DNA of 64,000 nucleotides from Acidimicrobiia bacterium (GTDB taxonomy: Bacteria > Actinomycetota > Acidimicrobiia > Acidimicrobiales > Aldehydirespiratoraceae): contig JAJEJB010000048.1 of assembly GCA_022828135.1 (NCBI GenBank), positions 50,418 through 114,417 on the forward strand. Reading direction: 5' to 3'. Numbering within the stretch: position 1 is the first letter of the stretch; each line of letters opens with the position of its first letter. Of the stretch, positions 16,615-25,141 are shown in pieces. Under the pieces are notes generated by a model. The model was not told where the DNA came from and did not search any database. It was given only the letters and a program-made list of their open reading frames with translations. Made by a program: the position numbers and the translations under genes.

Positions 16615-17814
16615 ATGGAGTTGCCGCCTGCGGGAGCGGTGCAAGACGAGCGGGAGATCGAAGCGGTCGCCGCGGTGATGCGGGACAACCCGAAGCTGGA
16701 GATCGGCGAGGCGACCCTGGCGCTGGAGGAGCGGGTGGCGGCCAAGCTGTCCAAGCGGTTCGGGCTCATGGTCAACTCGGGCTCGTCGGCGCTGCGCATC
16801 GCCGTCGACCTGCTCGGCCTGGAGCGCGGAGACGAGATCATCACCTCGCCGCTGACGTTCTCCACCGATGTCGCGCCCATGGTCCAGTCCGGGCTGGTGC
16901 CGGTGTTCGCCGACATCACCGCGGACACCTACCAGATCGACGTCGAAGCAGTGGAGGACATGATCGGTCCCCGCACCAGGGCGATCCTGGTTCCCAACCT
17001 GTGCGGCAACTGCCCCGACTGGGACCGGCTGCGGGCGGTGGCCGACGCCCATGGTCTGGCGCTGGTGGAGGACTCCTGCGACGTGCTCGACAGCTACCAG
17101 CGGGGCCGCCGCACCGGCGAGCGCAGCGACATCGGCGTCACCAGCTTCGCCCGCTCCCACGCCATGACCGCGGGCGGGACCGGCGGGCTGGTCGGCATCG
17201 ACGACCCCGACCAGTACGACCTGGCCCTGTCGCTGCGCCGCTGGGGACGGCGCAGCGAGTCGTACCTGTACGGATCAAGGCGGGGCCGGCACGACCGCTT
17301 CTCGGCGCTGGCCGACGGCACGCCCTACGACCTGGTGTTCGTGTTCGACTCCATCGGCTACAACTTCGAACCCAACGAGTTGAGCTCGGCCTACGGGCTG
17401 GTGCAGCTCGACAAGCTCGAGGAGTTCAATGCTCGCCGACGGGCCAACTGGCGCCGCCTCGACGACTTCATGGCCAACCGCCCCGGCGTCACACCGGGCC
17501 GCACCACGCCTGAGACCGACACCACCTGGATGAGGTTTTGCTTCGAGATCACCCCCGAAGCCCCGTTCAGCCGCACCCAGGCCCAGGAGTTCCTGGCGGA
17601 GCGGGGAGTCTCCACCCGCATGGTGTGGACCGGCAACATCCTGCGCCAGCCCGGCTTCGCCGGCATCGAACACCGGGCCCCGGCCGGGGGACTGCCCAAC
17701 TGTGACCGGGTGATGGACCGCTCGCTGTCGCTGCCCATCCACCACGGCCTCGAACCGGAGCACATGGACTACATCTGCGAGCAGCTCGCCGCCCTCTTCG
17801 ATCGGTACGCCTGA
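16615..17814 (+). CDS. DegT/DnrJ/EryC1 family protein with His replacing the PLP-anchoring Lys; possible sugar 3-dehydratase
   Basis: 399 residues of the type I aminotransferase fold (VNSGSSALRIAVDLL cofactor loop, VEDSCDVLDS with the PLP-nitrogen Asp). The position normally held by the Schiff-base Lys is His182 (SFARSHAMTAGGTGG), the hallmark of GDP-4-keto-6-deoxymannose 3-dehydratase (ColD) and CDP-hexulose E1 dehydrase. The E1-specific iron-sulfur cysteines are absent (WGRRSESYLYG), favouring a ColD-like, PMP-dependent deoxygenation. The later SIGYNFEPNELSSAYGLVQL also matches that group. A strong AAGGAGAAG ribosome-binding site precedes the ATG. No other sugar-nucleotide genes lie nearby, so the pathway is unclear. 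Confidence 0.8.
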   Translation: MELPPAGAVQDEREIEAVAAVMRDNPKLEIGEATLALEERVAAKLSKRFGLMVNSGSSALRIAVDLLGLERGDEIITSPLTFSTDVAPMVQSGLVPVFADITADTYQIDVEAVEDMIGPRTRAILVPNLCGNCPDWDRLRAVADAHGLALVEDSCDVLDSYQRGRRTGERSDIGVTSFARSHAMTAGGTGGLVGIDDPDQYDLALSLRRWGRRSESYLYGSRRGRHDRFSALADGTPYDLVFVFDSIGYNFEPNELSSAYGLVQLDKLEEFNARRRANWRRLDDFMANRPGVTPGRTTPETDTTWMRFCFEITPEAPFSRTQAQEFLAERGVSTRMVWTGNILRQPGFAGIEHRAPAGGLPNCDRVMDRSLSLPIHHGLEPEHMDYICEQLAALFDRYA

Positions 17815-17822
17815 CCGTCGAA

Positions 17823-20405
17823 CTACTCGTGGGCTATGGCGTCGAGGATGTTCATGCGACCGGCCCGCACCGCAGGCAGGATGGCGGCCAGCAGCCCCGC
17901 GATTGCCGAGATGACTACGAAGACCACGAGGTCCAGCCACGGCACGGCCACCACCTGCACGAACGACTCCGGCAGCGCCAGTGTGGTCGCCACCCCGAAC
18001 ACCGTGCCGACGGCCACCCCGAGCAGCCCCCCGAAGACGGCCACGATCAGCGCCTCCCAGTAGATCGAGCGCCGCAGTTGCTTGCGGGTCATGCCCACCG
18101 AGCGGAGCAGGCCGATCTCGTGGATGCGCTCGAACACCGACAGGCTCAACGTGTTGATGATGCCGATCAGCGCGATGACGAATGACAGCCCGATCAGCAC
18201 CTGGATCACCCTGATGAACGCGGTGAGCTGGGACTGCTGGGTCTGGCGGAACTCGGCCTGGTTCTCGACCTTCACGGTGGGGTAGCGGTCGATCACGTCG
18301 TTGACCGCGGCCCGGCTCTGTTCCAGCAGCGCGGCCTGCTCCACCCCGCTCGCGGCGTCGGACAGGCCGGCGATCCGGGCGCTGGCAAAGGCCAGATCGT
18401 TGCGGTTGAAGTGGCGGTCCCACAGGGCGCCGTCGATCAGCCAGTTGCCGTATATGGCCGCATCCTCGAATATCGCCACCACCGTGAGCGTCTCGGTCTG
18501 GTTGTCGGGGAAGGTGGCCTCGACGGTGTCGCCCACGTCGACGCCCAGACTCTCGGCCGAGTCGCTGTGCAGGGCCAGCGCGGTGCGGGGATCCCCGGCG
18601 GCCATGTCGCCCGAACTCACCTGGCCGTCGAAGTGGTCGTCGGCCAGGGCCATGTCGGCGGCCACGATGTCGCGCGGCTCGCCGTCGACGCTCAACCCGC
18701 TGAACGCGAACTGGATCCGCATCACGCTCTCGATCTCGTCCAGCGCCTCTATCTCGTCGGCCACCCGGGCCGGGAAGCCGGGCGGGGGACCGAAGCCGGT
18801 GGCGGAGGACTGGATGAAGTAGTCGGCCTCCACCGCGTTGTCGAGGATGTTGCCGAAGGTCTTCTTGATCGACTCGCCCACCACCGCGGCCAGTCCCATC
18901 AGGGCGAGGCCGATCAGCAGCGCACCAGCCGTCGAGGCAGTCCGTCGAGGGTTCCGGGCCGCGTTGTCGCGGCCCAGCCGGCCGGGCATGCCGAACAGGG
19001 CCTTCACCGGGCGGCCCAGCGCCGAGGCCGCCGGCCGGGCGAAGACTGGGCTCACGATGTTCATGCCCACGAAGGCGAGCACGGCGCCCACTCCGAGCAG
19101 CACGAATGTCGGCGTGGTGTCCAGCCCGGCCGTCATGCCTGCGGCCAGCGCCACCACGCCGGCCGCGAACACCGCCCCGCCCGTGATCAGGCGGCGGCGC
19201 AGGCCGGTGGCGCCCAGCTGGAAGTCCTGGCTCAACGCGGCCACCGGGGAGATCCGGCGGGCCTTCATGGCGGGCGCGATCGACGAGATCATCGTCACTC
19301 CCAGGCCCACGACCGTCGCCAGCACCACGGTGCGGGGCTGGAGCGTCAGCGGGCCCGGTGGGAGCGGGAAGCCGATCGCCTCGAGGACGGCGCGCAGCAC
19401 CAGGGCCAGCACCAGGCCGAGCCCGATCCCGATGACCGTGCTGACGACGCCCACGATGGCCGACTCGGTGATCACCGACCGGCTCACCTGTCTCGGGGTG
19501 GCGCCGATGGCCCGCCACAGCCCGATCTCGCGTACCCGCTGGCCGATGATGATCTGGAAGGTGTTGTTGATGATGAACGCCGACACGAACACCGCGATGA
19601 ACGCGAACACCAGCAGGACGGTGTTGAAGATGTCGACGACCTGGTTGAAGTCCTCCTCCTGCTCGGCCGCGTCGACCTCCTGAGTGATCACCCGGTAGTC
19701 GTCGCCCAGTTCGGCCTCCAGCCGCGTCTGCACTTCGGACACGTCGGCGCCGGCCGACACCAGAACACCGACCGCTTGGTAGCCGTCCTCCATGCCGAAG
19801 AAGCGCTGGGCCTCCTCCAGCTCGAAGGCGGCCATCGTCTGGCCCAGACCGGTGTGTGAATCGGGGGATCCGAAGTTGAACAGGCCGACCAGCTCGAACG
19901 GCTCGGCGTCGAGCGGGCCGTTGATCTGGTAGGTCTCGCCGATCATCAGATCGTTGTTGGCCGCGGTTACGTTGTCGGCCGCGAACTCGCCGGGAGCGGC
20001 GGGTTGCCGGCCTTCGGTGATGAAGAACGAGCCCGGGTTGAAGCTGAAGCCCAGCGCCGGCGGACCAGGGGGCCTTATCGGCTCGCCGTCACCGTCGACG
20101 ATGAAGACGTTCAAGGCTGCCAACTCGGGCCGTGCCAGGTCTACGCCCTCGATGCCGGCCACCTGCTCGGCCACCGCTTCCGGCACGGTGGCCCGCTCGA
20201 AGTCGCCGCCGAACTCCTGGTCCACCCGCACCGTGAGGTCGGCGCCCTTGGCGATGTCCTGGGCCAGCCCCGCGAACGTGGACCGCAGGCTGTCGGTGAG
20301 CGTGAAGGAGCCCACCACGAACATCACGCCGATGACCACCACCAGAGTGGTGAGCGCGAAGCGCAGCTTCTTGTCGATCAGGCTGCGGAGGGCGAGCTTG
20401 AACAT
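17823..20405 (-). CDS. FtsX/MacB-family ABC transporter permease (second of two paralogues)
   Basis: 860 residues. An N-terminal membrane helix (RFALTTLVVVIGVMFVV) is followed by a periplasmic MacB-PCD-like domain, three helices, a second periplasmic domain and three C-terminal helices (LIGLSFVIALIGIINTLSLS to the end). This is the duplicated FtsX architecture of the SalY/YknZ-type mechanotransmission permeases, which move lipids, lipoproteins or peptides rather than importing solutes. It ends NILDAIAHE, as the upstream paralogue ends NVLEAIAAD. It lies 22 bases after that paralogue in one operon with the ATPase. Substrate unknown. Confidence 0.88.
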   Translation of the reverse strand: MFKLALRSLIDKKLRFALTTLVVVIGVMFVVGSFTLTDSLRSTFAGLAQDIAKGADLTVRVDQEFGGDFERATVPEAVAEQVAGIEGVDLARPELAALNVFIVDGDGEPIRPPGPPALGFSFNPGSFFITEGRQPAAPGEFAADNVTAANNDLMIGETYQINGPLDAEPFELVGLFNFGSPDSHTGLGQTMAAFELEEAQRFFGMEDGYQAVGVLVSAGADVSEVQTRLEAELGDDYRVITQEVDAAEQEEDFNQVVDIFNTVLLVFAFIAVFVSAFIINNTFQIIIGQRVREIGLWRAIGATPRQVSRSVITESAIVGVVSTVIGIGLGLVLALVLRAVLEAIGFPLPPGPLTLQPRTVVLATVVGLGVTMISSIAPAMKARRISPVAALSQDFQLGATGLRRRLITGGAVFAAGVVALAAGMTAGLDTTPTFVLLGVGAVLAFVGMNIVSPVFARPAASALGRPVKALFGMPGRLGRDNAARNPRRTASTAGALLIGLALMGLAAVVGESIKKTFGNILDNAVEADYFIQSSATGFGPPPGFPARVADEIEALDEIESVMRIQFAFSGLSVDGEPRDIVAADMALADDHFDGQVSSGDMAAGDPRTALALHSDSAESLGVDVGDTVEATFPDNQTETLTVVAIFEDAAIYGNWLIDGALWDRHFNRNDLAFASARIAGLSDAASGVEQAALLEQSRAAVNDVIDRYPTVKVENQAEFRQTQQSQLTAFIRVIQVLIGLSFVIALIGIINTLSLSVFERIHEIGLLRSVGMTRKQLRRSIYWEALIVAVFGGLLGVAVGTVFGVATTLALPESFVQVVAVPWLDLVVFVVISAIAGLLAAILPAVRAGRMNILDAIAHE

Positions 20406-20427
20406 CCGTGGACCCTCTTGCCTGCCG

Positions 20428-22998
20428 TCAGTCGGCGGCTATCGCTTCGAGGACGTTCATGCGGCCGGCCCGGTACGACGGGAACACCGCCGCCAGCAGG
20501 CCGAATATCACGGCCACGAGGACAAGCCCTGCCATCTGGACGCCGGGCACCGACACCCGGTCGATGATCTCGTCGGGGATGGCCACCGAGAGCGCCACCC
20601 CGAAGGCCAGTCCCAGCGCCACCCCGACGAGTGCGCCGTAGAGGGCGATGGTGGCCGCCTCCCAGCGGATGACCCGCCGCAGCTGGCGCCTGGTCATGCC
20701 CACCGCCCGCAGCAGTCCGATCTCGTGGGTGCGCTCGAACACCGACAGCGTGAGGGTGTTGACGATCCCGACCAGGGCCACCACCAGCGCGAACAGCAGG
20801 AATACGTTGACCAGCGCCAGCACCGTGTTCAGGTTCGACTCCGCGTTCTCCTGGAACTGCTGGCGGTCCTCCAGGTTCGCTTGCGGATAGGCGCTGAGCA
20901 CCTCCTCGAGAAGGGCCCGAGTCGATTCCGGCTCCGCGCCGGCCCCCTTGACGGCCACCCATTGCTCGAAGGCGTCGGCGGCGACCGCCTGCTCGTACAG
21001 CGATTGGTCGATCAGCCAGTCGTCCCAGAAGGGCGGCTGGGTCTCGGCGAAGACTGCTCCGACCGTCACTGTCAGGGTCTCGCCGCTGACCAGCACGAGT
21101 TCGACCGGGTCTCCGACCGACAAGCCCCACTCCTCGGCCCTGTCGCCATTGACGAGCAGCCCGGAGGCCGGGTCGATGGCGCTGAGCGAGCCTTCGGTGA
21201 CGCCGAGGTTGGCGACCTCGCCGATGGCAGCCAGGTCGGTAACGGTGATCTCGGTCTGCTCGATCCGGTCCGGGGCGACTGGGCTGAAGATCTGCACGAG
21301 GTCCTCGTCCAGCCCGACCACGGTCCCGGCTCCCGCCGCCCTCAGGTCTTCGGCCAGGGTCTTGGGCACTCCCGAGATCGTCTGGGTGCTGATGATGTAG
21401 TCGGCTCTCACCGCGCTGCTGAGGCTGTCGGAGAAGGTGTCCTTGAGCGACTGCCCGACCACCAGCACCATGGCCACCAGCGCCAGGCCGATCGTCAGCG
21501 CCACCGCGGTGGCCGCCGTCCGGCGGGGGCTGCGAGCCGCGTTGTCGCGGGCCAGCCGACCCGGGGTGCGCAGGATCCGCGGCAGGGGCCGGGCCAGGGT
21601 CGAAACGACGGGCCCGGCGATCAGCGGGCTGAGCACCGCCACCGCCACGAACACCACCGCGGCCCCGATTCCCAGCGACAGCAGTTGGGCGGTGACCGAG
21701 TCGAAGTCGGCGAACAGCCCCCTGCCGGTGAGGACGAGCCCGATGACGGCCAGAGCGGCGCCTGCAATCGGCCGCCAGAGGCGGAGATGCCCGCCGTCGT
21801 CTCCGGTGCTCTCCTGCAGCCCGGCCACCGGCGACACCCTCGACGCCTTCACTGCGGGCACCAGCGACGCGATCACGGTGAAGCCGACCCCCACGGCGAA
21901 CGCCCAAACGACGGTGCGCGGCCTCAGTGGCATAGGGCCGTCGGGCAGGGAGGCGCCGAAGGCGTCGAACAGCGCTCCGAGCCCGAGGGCGCCGAGCATG
22001 CCCAGCCCGATGCCGGCGGCGGAGGCGGTCACACCGATGACCAGCGACTCGATCAACACCGAGCGGCGCACCTGCCGGGGGGTGGCTCCCAGCGCCCGCA
22101 GCAGCGACAGCTCGCGCACCCGCTGGCCGAGCACGATGTTGAAGGTGTTGGAGATGATGAACGTGCTGACGAACAGCACCACGAAGGCGAACGTCAGCAG
22201 GATCGTCTGGAGGGGGCCGATGAAGAACTCGAAGAAGTCGCCGAACTCCTCGGCCGCCTCCTCCGCGGTGATCACCTCGGCGGTGTCGGGCAGGGCTGCC
22301 TCGATGCGGTCCCGGACCTCGTCGAGGTCGGCGCCCGGTGCGGCCCGCACGGCGATCTCGTTGAACAGGCCCTCGAAACCGAGCACCTGCTGGGCGGTGG
22401 CCGTATCGAACACCGTGAACACCACACCGGCGCCGGCGTTCTCCGGGAAGCCGAACTGCATGGTGCCGGTGAGGGTGAAGGCGCGGGGCCCGGTGGGGGT
22501 GACCACCTGATACTCCCGGCCCAGTTCGTAGTTGTAGTTGGCGAACGTCTCGACATCGATGGCGAACTGCGATGCACCCTGTGGCCATTCGCCGGTGATC
22601 AGGAACAACTGCGAGAGCGACTCGTCCTCGAGCCAGTTGGCCCCCGCGAGAGGCGGTCCGACGGTGGAGGCGGCCTCCCCGGAGCCGTCCACGGGGACCA
22701 CGCCGTCGACGAAGAGGCCCCCCTCGGCGGCCTCCACTCCTTCGACGGCGCGGATGTCGCCGGCGAGGCTGTCGGGAATTGGGGGCGTGTTGGCGATCTC
22801 GCCGAAGGGGAGGGCACCCCTGACGGTGAAGTCCAGGCCGGTGTTGATGTCCGCGCCGACTTCGTCGAAGGTGGCTCGCAGCGAATCGGCGGTCACGAAG
22901 GCGGCCACCACGAAGGTGACACCCAGCACGATCGTCCCCGCGGTGAGCGCGAAGCGGATCTTGTGGGCCAGAAGCGACTTGAGGGCCAGGCGCAGCAT
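20428..22998 (-). CDS. FtsX/MacB-family ABC transporter permease (first of two paralogues)
   Basis: 856 residues with the same order of domains as its downstream neighbour: N-terminal helix (IRFALTAGTIVLGVTFVV), extracytoplasmic domain, helices near residues 260-400, second extracytoplasmic domain and three C-terminal helices ending in SYRAGRMNVLEAIAAD. The two are clearly homologous along their length but divergent enough to suggest a heterodimeric permease. The gene starts about 40 bases downstream of the ATPase stop. Actinobacterial genomes often hold such pairs with unknown cargo. Confidence 0.88.
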   Translation of the reverse strand: MLRLALKSLLAHKIRFALTAGTIVLGVTFVVAAFVTADSLRATFDEVGADINTGLDFTVRGALPFGEIANTPPIPDSLAGDIRAVEGVEAAEGGLFVDGVVPVDGSGEAASTVGPPLAGANWLEDESLSQLFLITGEWPQGASQFAIDVETFANYNYELGREYQVVTPTGPRAFTLTGTMQFGFPENAGAGVVFTVFDTATAQQVLGFEGLFNEIAVRAAPGADLDEVRDRIEAALPDTAEVITAEEAAEEFGDFFEFFIGPLQTILLTFAFVVLFVSTFIISNTFNIVLGQRVRELSLLRALGATPRQVRRSVLIESLVIGVTASAAGIGLGMLGALGLGALFDAFGASLPDGPMPLRPRTVVWAFAVGVGFTVIASLVPAVKASRVSPVAGLQESTGDDGGHLRLWRPIAGAALAVIGLVLTGRGLFADFDSVTAQLLSLGIGAAVVFVAVAVLSPLIAGPVVSTLARPLPRILRTPGRLARDNAARSPRRTAATAVALTIGLALVAMVLVVGQSLKDTFSDSLSSAVRADYIISTQTISGVPKTLAEDLRAAGAGTVVGLDEDLVQIFSPVAPDRIEQTEITVTDLAAIGEVANLGVTEGSLSAIDPASGLLVNGDRAEEWGLSVGDPVELVLVSGETLTVTVGAVFAETQPPFWDDWLIDQSLYEQAVAADAFEQWVAVKGAGAEPESTRALLEEVLSAYPQANLEDRQQFQENAESNLNTVLALVNVFLLFALVVALVGIVNTLTLSVFERTHEIGLLRAVGMTRRQLRRVIRWEAATIALYGALVGVALGLAFGVALSVAIPDEIIDRVSVPGVQMAGLVLVAVIFGLLAAVFPSYRAGRMNVLEAIAAD

Positions 22999-23039
22999 GC
23001 GGGATCCCTACAGGCGGGGGATCGGTGGGACGGCCCGGC

Positions 23040-23789
23040 TCAGGCGCCGAGCCGGGTCATGTGGTCCCGGATGCCCTGGGGCGTGGGGTCGGCCAGTTCA
23101 TCCACGATCTTGCCGTCCACCAGGAACACGACGCGGTCGGCGTAGGAGGCGGCCACCGGGTCGTGGGTGACCATCACGATGGTCTGGCCCATCTGGTCGA
23201 CCGCGCTCCGCATGAAGCCGAGGATCTCGGCCGCGGTGTTGGAGTCGACGTTGCCGGTGGGCTCGTCGGCGAAGATGATCTGGGGCTTGCCGGCCAGCGC
23301 GCGGGCCACCGCGACGCGCTGCTGCTGGCCGCCGGACAGCTCGTTGGGGCGGTGCTTGACTCGGTCCGACAGCCCGGTGGCGCCCACGACCTCGTCGACC
23401 CAGACCTCGTCGCCCTTCTCGCCAGCGAGGTCCATGGGCAGGGTGATGTTCTCGATGGCGGTGAGCGTGGGCACCAGGTTGTAGGCCTGGAACACGAACC
23501 CGACGCTGTCTCGGCGCAGCAGCGTCAGGTCTTTCTCCGACAGGGTGGTGAGGTCGGTGTCGCCGATGATCACCTGGCCTGAGGTCACGGTGTCGAGCCC
23601 GGCCATGCAGTGCATCAGGGTGGATTTGCCCGAGCCCGACGGGCCCATGATGGCGGTGAAGCGGCCCTGCTCGAAGTCCACGTCGATGGCGTCGAGCGCT
23701 CGCACCTCGGTGTCGCCGGAGCCGTAGATCTTGCTGGCGGCCACCGCCCGGGCGGCTGTGGCCAATGTTTGGGTGGGGGAGGAAGTCAC
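23040..23789 (-). CDS. ABC transporter ATP-binding protein, LolD/MacB-type
   Basis: 249 residues. Walker A GPSGSGKST, Q-loop FVFQAYNLVPTLTA, signature LSGGQQQRVAVARAL, Walker B IIFADEPTGNVD and switch region VTHDPVAA place it in the LolD/FtsE/MacB group that pairs with FtsX-type permeases. The GTG start at 23789 is chosen because AGGAGAA lies just upstream; an extended reading frame upstream lacks conserved sequence. First gene of a three-gene exporter or mechanotransmission operon. Confidence 0.92.
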   Translation of the reverse strand: MTSSPTQTLATAARAVAASKIYGSGDTEVRALDAIDVDFEQGRFTAIMGPSGSGKSTLMHCMAGLDTVTSGQVIIGDTDLTTLSEKDLTLLRRDSVGFVFQAYNLVPTLTAIENITLPMDLAGEKGDEVWVDEVVGATGLSDRVKHRPNELSGGQQQRVAVARALAGKPQIIFADEPTGNVDSNTAAEILGFMRSAVDQMGQTIVMVTHDPVAASYADRVVFLVDGKIVDELADPTPQGIRDHMTRLGA

Positions 23790-23877
23790 AGGTTCTCCTA
23801 GGAGCGGTAGTGAAGGCTCTGGCGGGACTCTACGAGCGCCCCGAACCTCCCCAACCAGGGACAACCCTTACTTTGCC

Positions 23878-23905
23878 CTGAGCCCCCGGGAGCTTTCGGG
23901 GTCAG
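23878..23905 (-). terminator. Hairpin at the end of the E2 gene
   Basis: On the minus strand, CTGACCCCG pairs with CGGGG-GC-TCAG around an 8-base loop, with a two-base bulge. It overlaps the E2 stop codon. There is no U-tract, so this is a weak terminator call. It separates the E1-E2 operon from the ABC exporter operon. Confidence 0.4.
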
Positions 23906-25071
23906 CCCAGGACGTGCGGGGTTGCCGCTTCGATGGCCTCCTTGAGTTGGGCCAGGAACCGGCCGCTGGCGCCGCCGTCGATGATGCGATGGTCGAAGGT
24001 GGCCGACACTGTCATGGTCGGCACTTCGACGGGGTCGCCGCCCACAAGGCGCACCGTTGGCCGGGCCATGCCGAAGGCGGCGATCATGCTGGTGCCCACC
24101 GGCAGCATGGGCGTGCCGGCCAGCACCCCGAGCGCCCCCACGTTGTTGACGGCGGCGGTGGCTCCGGTCAACTCCTGGGGTGCCACCGTGCGGTCGCGGG
24201 CCGCGCCCGCCAGCCGCAGGATCTCGGCTGACAGCTCGGGCACCGAGAGGGCGTCCGCGCCCCGCACTACCGGCACCATCAGTCCCTCGGCGGTGTCGAC
24301 GGCCACGCCGATGTCGTAGCGCTCGAAGTACTCGATCTCGTCGCCGTCGAGCCTGGCGTTCATGACGGGATGGTCCCGCAGCACCGGCACCAGCAGCGCC
24401 ACCAGGAGAGCATCGAGGGGTACCCGCGAGCCGGTCTCGGCAGAGGCGGCGGCTCGGGTCGCCAGCAGCCTGGTGGCGTCGGCGTCGACCATCGACGTGA
24501 ACTGCGGGATTTGCATCGACTCGGTCATATGCCGGGCGATGGAGCGCCGGATGGCCGACAGGCGCTCGCGCCGGCCACCGCCTGCGACCGCTGCTGGCGC
24601 AGCTGCGGCTTCGACATCGGCGACGGTGATCGAGCCGCCCGGCCCGGTACCGGCCACGGCGGCCAGGTCGATGCCCAGCTCTCGGGCCAGCTTGCGGGCC
24701 TTGGGCACGGCCTTGACCGAGCCCGGGGCGGCCTGCTGGGGTCGCGTGGGCGCGGGGGCCGGGGGCGGCGCTCCAGCGGAACAGGCGGCCCCCGTTGCCG
24801 GGGCGGGTTCGTCCTCGGTGGGGACCTCCTCACCCGGCTCTCCGATCACGATGAGGGTCTCGCCCACCTCGATGACATCGCCGGGCTCGCCTCCGAGGGC
24901 CAGCACCGTTCCCCGGTAGGGCGTGGTCATCTCCACCACCGACTTGTCGGTCTCGATCGAGCAGATGGCCTGGTCGAGATCGACGGTGTCGCCGACGGTG
25001 ACCAGCCACTCGACGATCTCGCCCTCGACCATGGTGTCGCCCACGGAAGGGAGCTTGAAGATCGACGCCAT
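23902..25071 (-). CDS. Dihydrolipoamide acyltransferase, E2 component of a 2-oxoacid dehydrogenase complex
   Basis: 389 residues with one N-terminal lipoyl domain (lipoylated Lys43 in IETDKSVVEM), an Ala/Pro linker, a peripheral subunit-binding domain near residues 115-155 (LARELGIDLAAVAGTGPGG) and the catalytic trimer domain ending with the active-site FDHRIIDGG. It transfers the acyl group from E1 to CoA. Since E1 is encoded just upstream as one fused chain, they likely form a branched-chain, pyruvate or acetoin-type complex; the acyl specificity cannot be read from sequence. No E3 gene is in the window. Confidence 0.92.
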   Translation of the reverse strand: MASIFKLPSVGDTMVEGEIVEWLVTVGDTVDLDQAICSIETDKSVVEMTTPYRGTVLALGGEPGDVIEVGETLIVIGEPGEEVPTEDEPAPATGAACSAGAPPPAPAPTRPQQAAPGSVKAVPKARKLARELGIDLAAVAGTGPGGSITVADVEAAAAPAAVAGGGRRERLSAIRRSIARHMTESMQIPQFTSMVDADATRLLATRAAASAETGSRVPLDALLVALLVPVLRDHPVMNARLDGDEIEYFERYDIGVAVDTAEGLMVPVVRGADALSVPELSAEILRLAGAARDRTVAPQELTGATAAVNNVGALGVLAGTPMLPVGTSMIAAFGMARPTVRLVGGDPVEVPTMTVSATFDHRIIDGGASGRFLAQLKEAIEAATPHVLG

Positions 25072-25080
25072 ATCAGCCCC

Positions 25081-25140
25081 TCACCTGATCGAGCCGCGCG
25101 GGTCGGGGGCCACGGAGGGCAGGTCGGGCATGTGTGCCAT
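25081..25140 (-). CDS. Possible 19-residue peptide between E1 and E2 genes
   Basis: An ATG one base after the E1 stop opens a 19-codon frame (begins MAHMPDLPSVAPDPRGSIR) that closes 9 bases before the E2 ATG. It fills nearly all of the intercistronic gap. It could be a coupling peptide carrying ribosomes into E2, or chance. No homology is known to me. Confidence 0.25.
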   Translation of the reverse strand: MAHMPDLPSVAPDPRGSIR

Positions 25141-25141
25141 G

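Noticed and set aside
19954..23145. A 1063-codon open frame on the plus strand and many similar long antisense frames
   Set aside because: They are shadows of the FtsX-family genes and others in GC-rich DNA. Their peptides are Gly/Arg/His-rich low complexity without domains, while the opposite strand encodes recognisable proteins.
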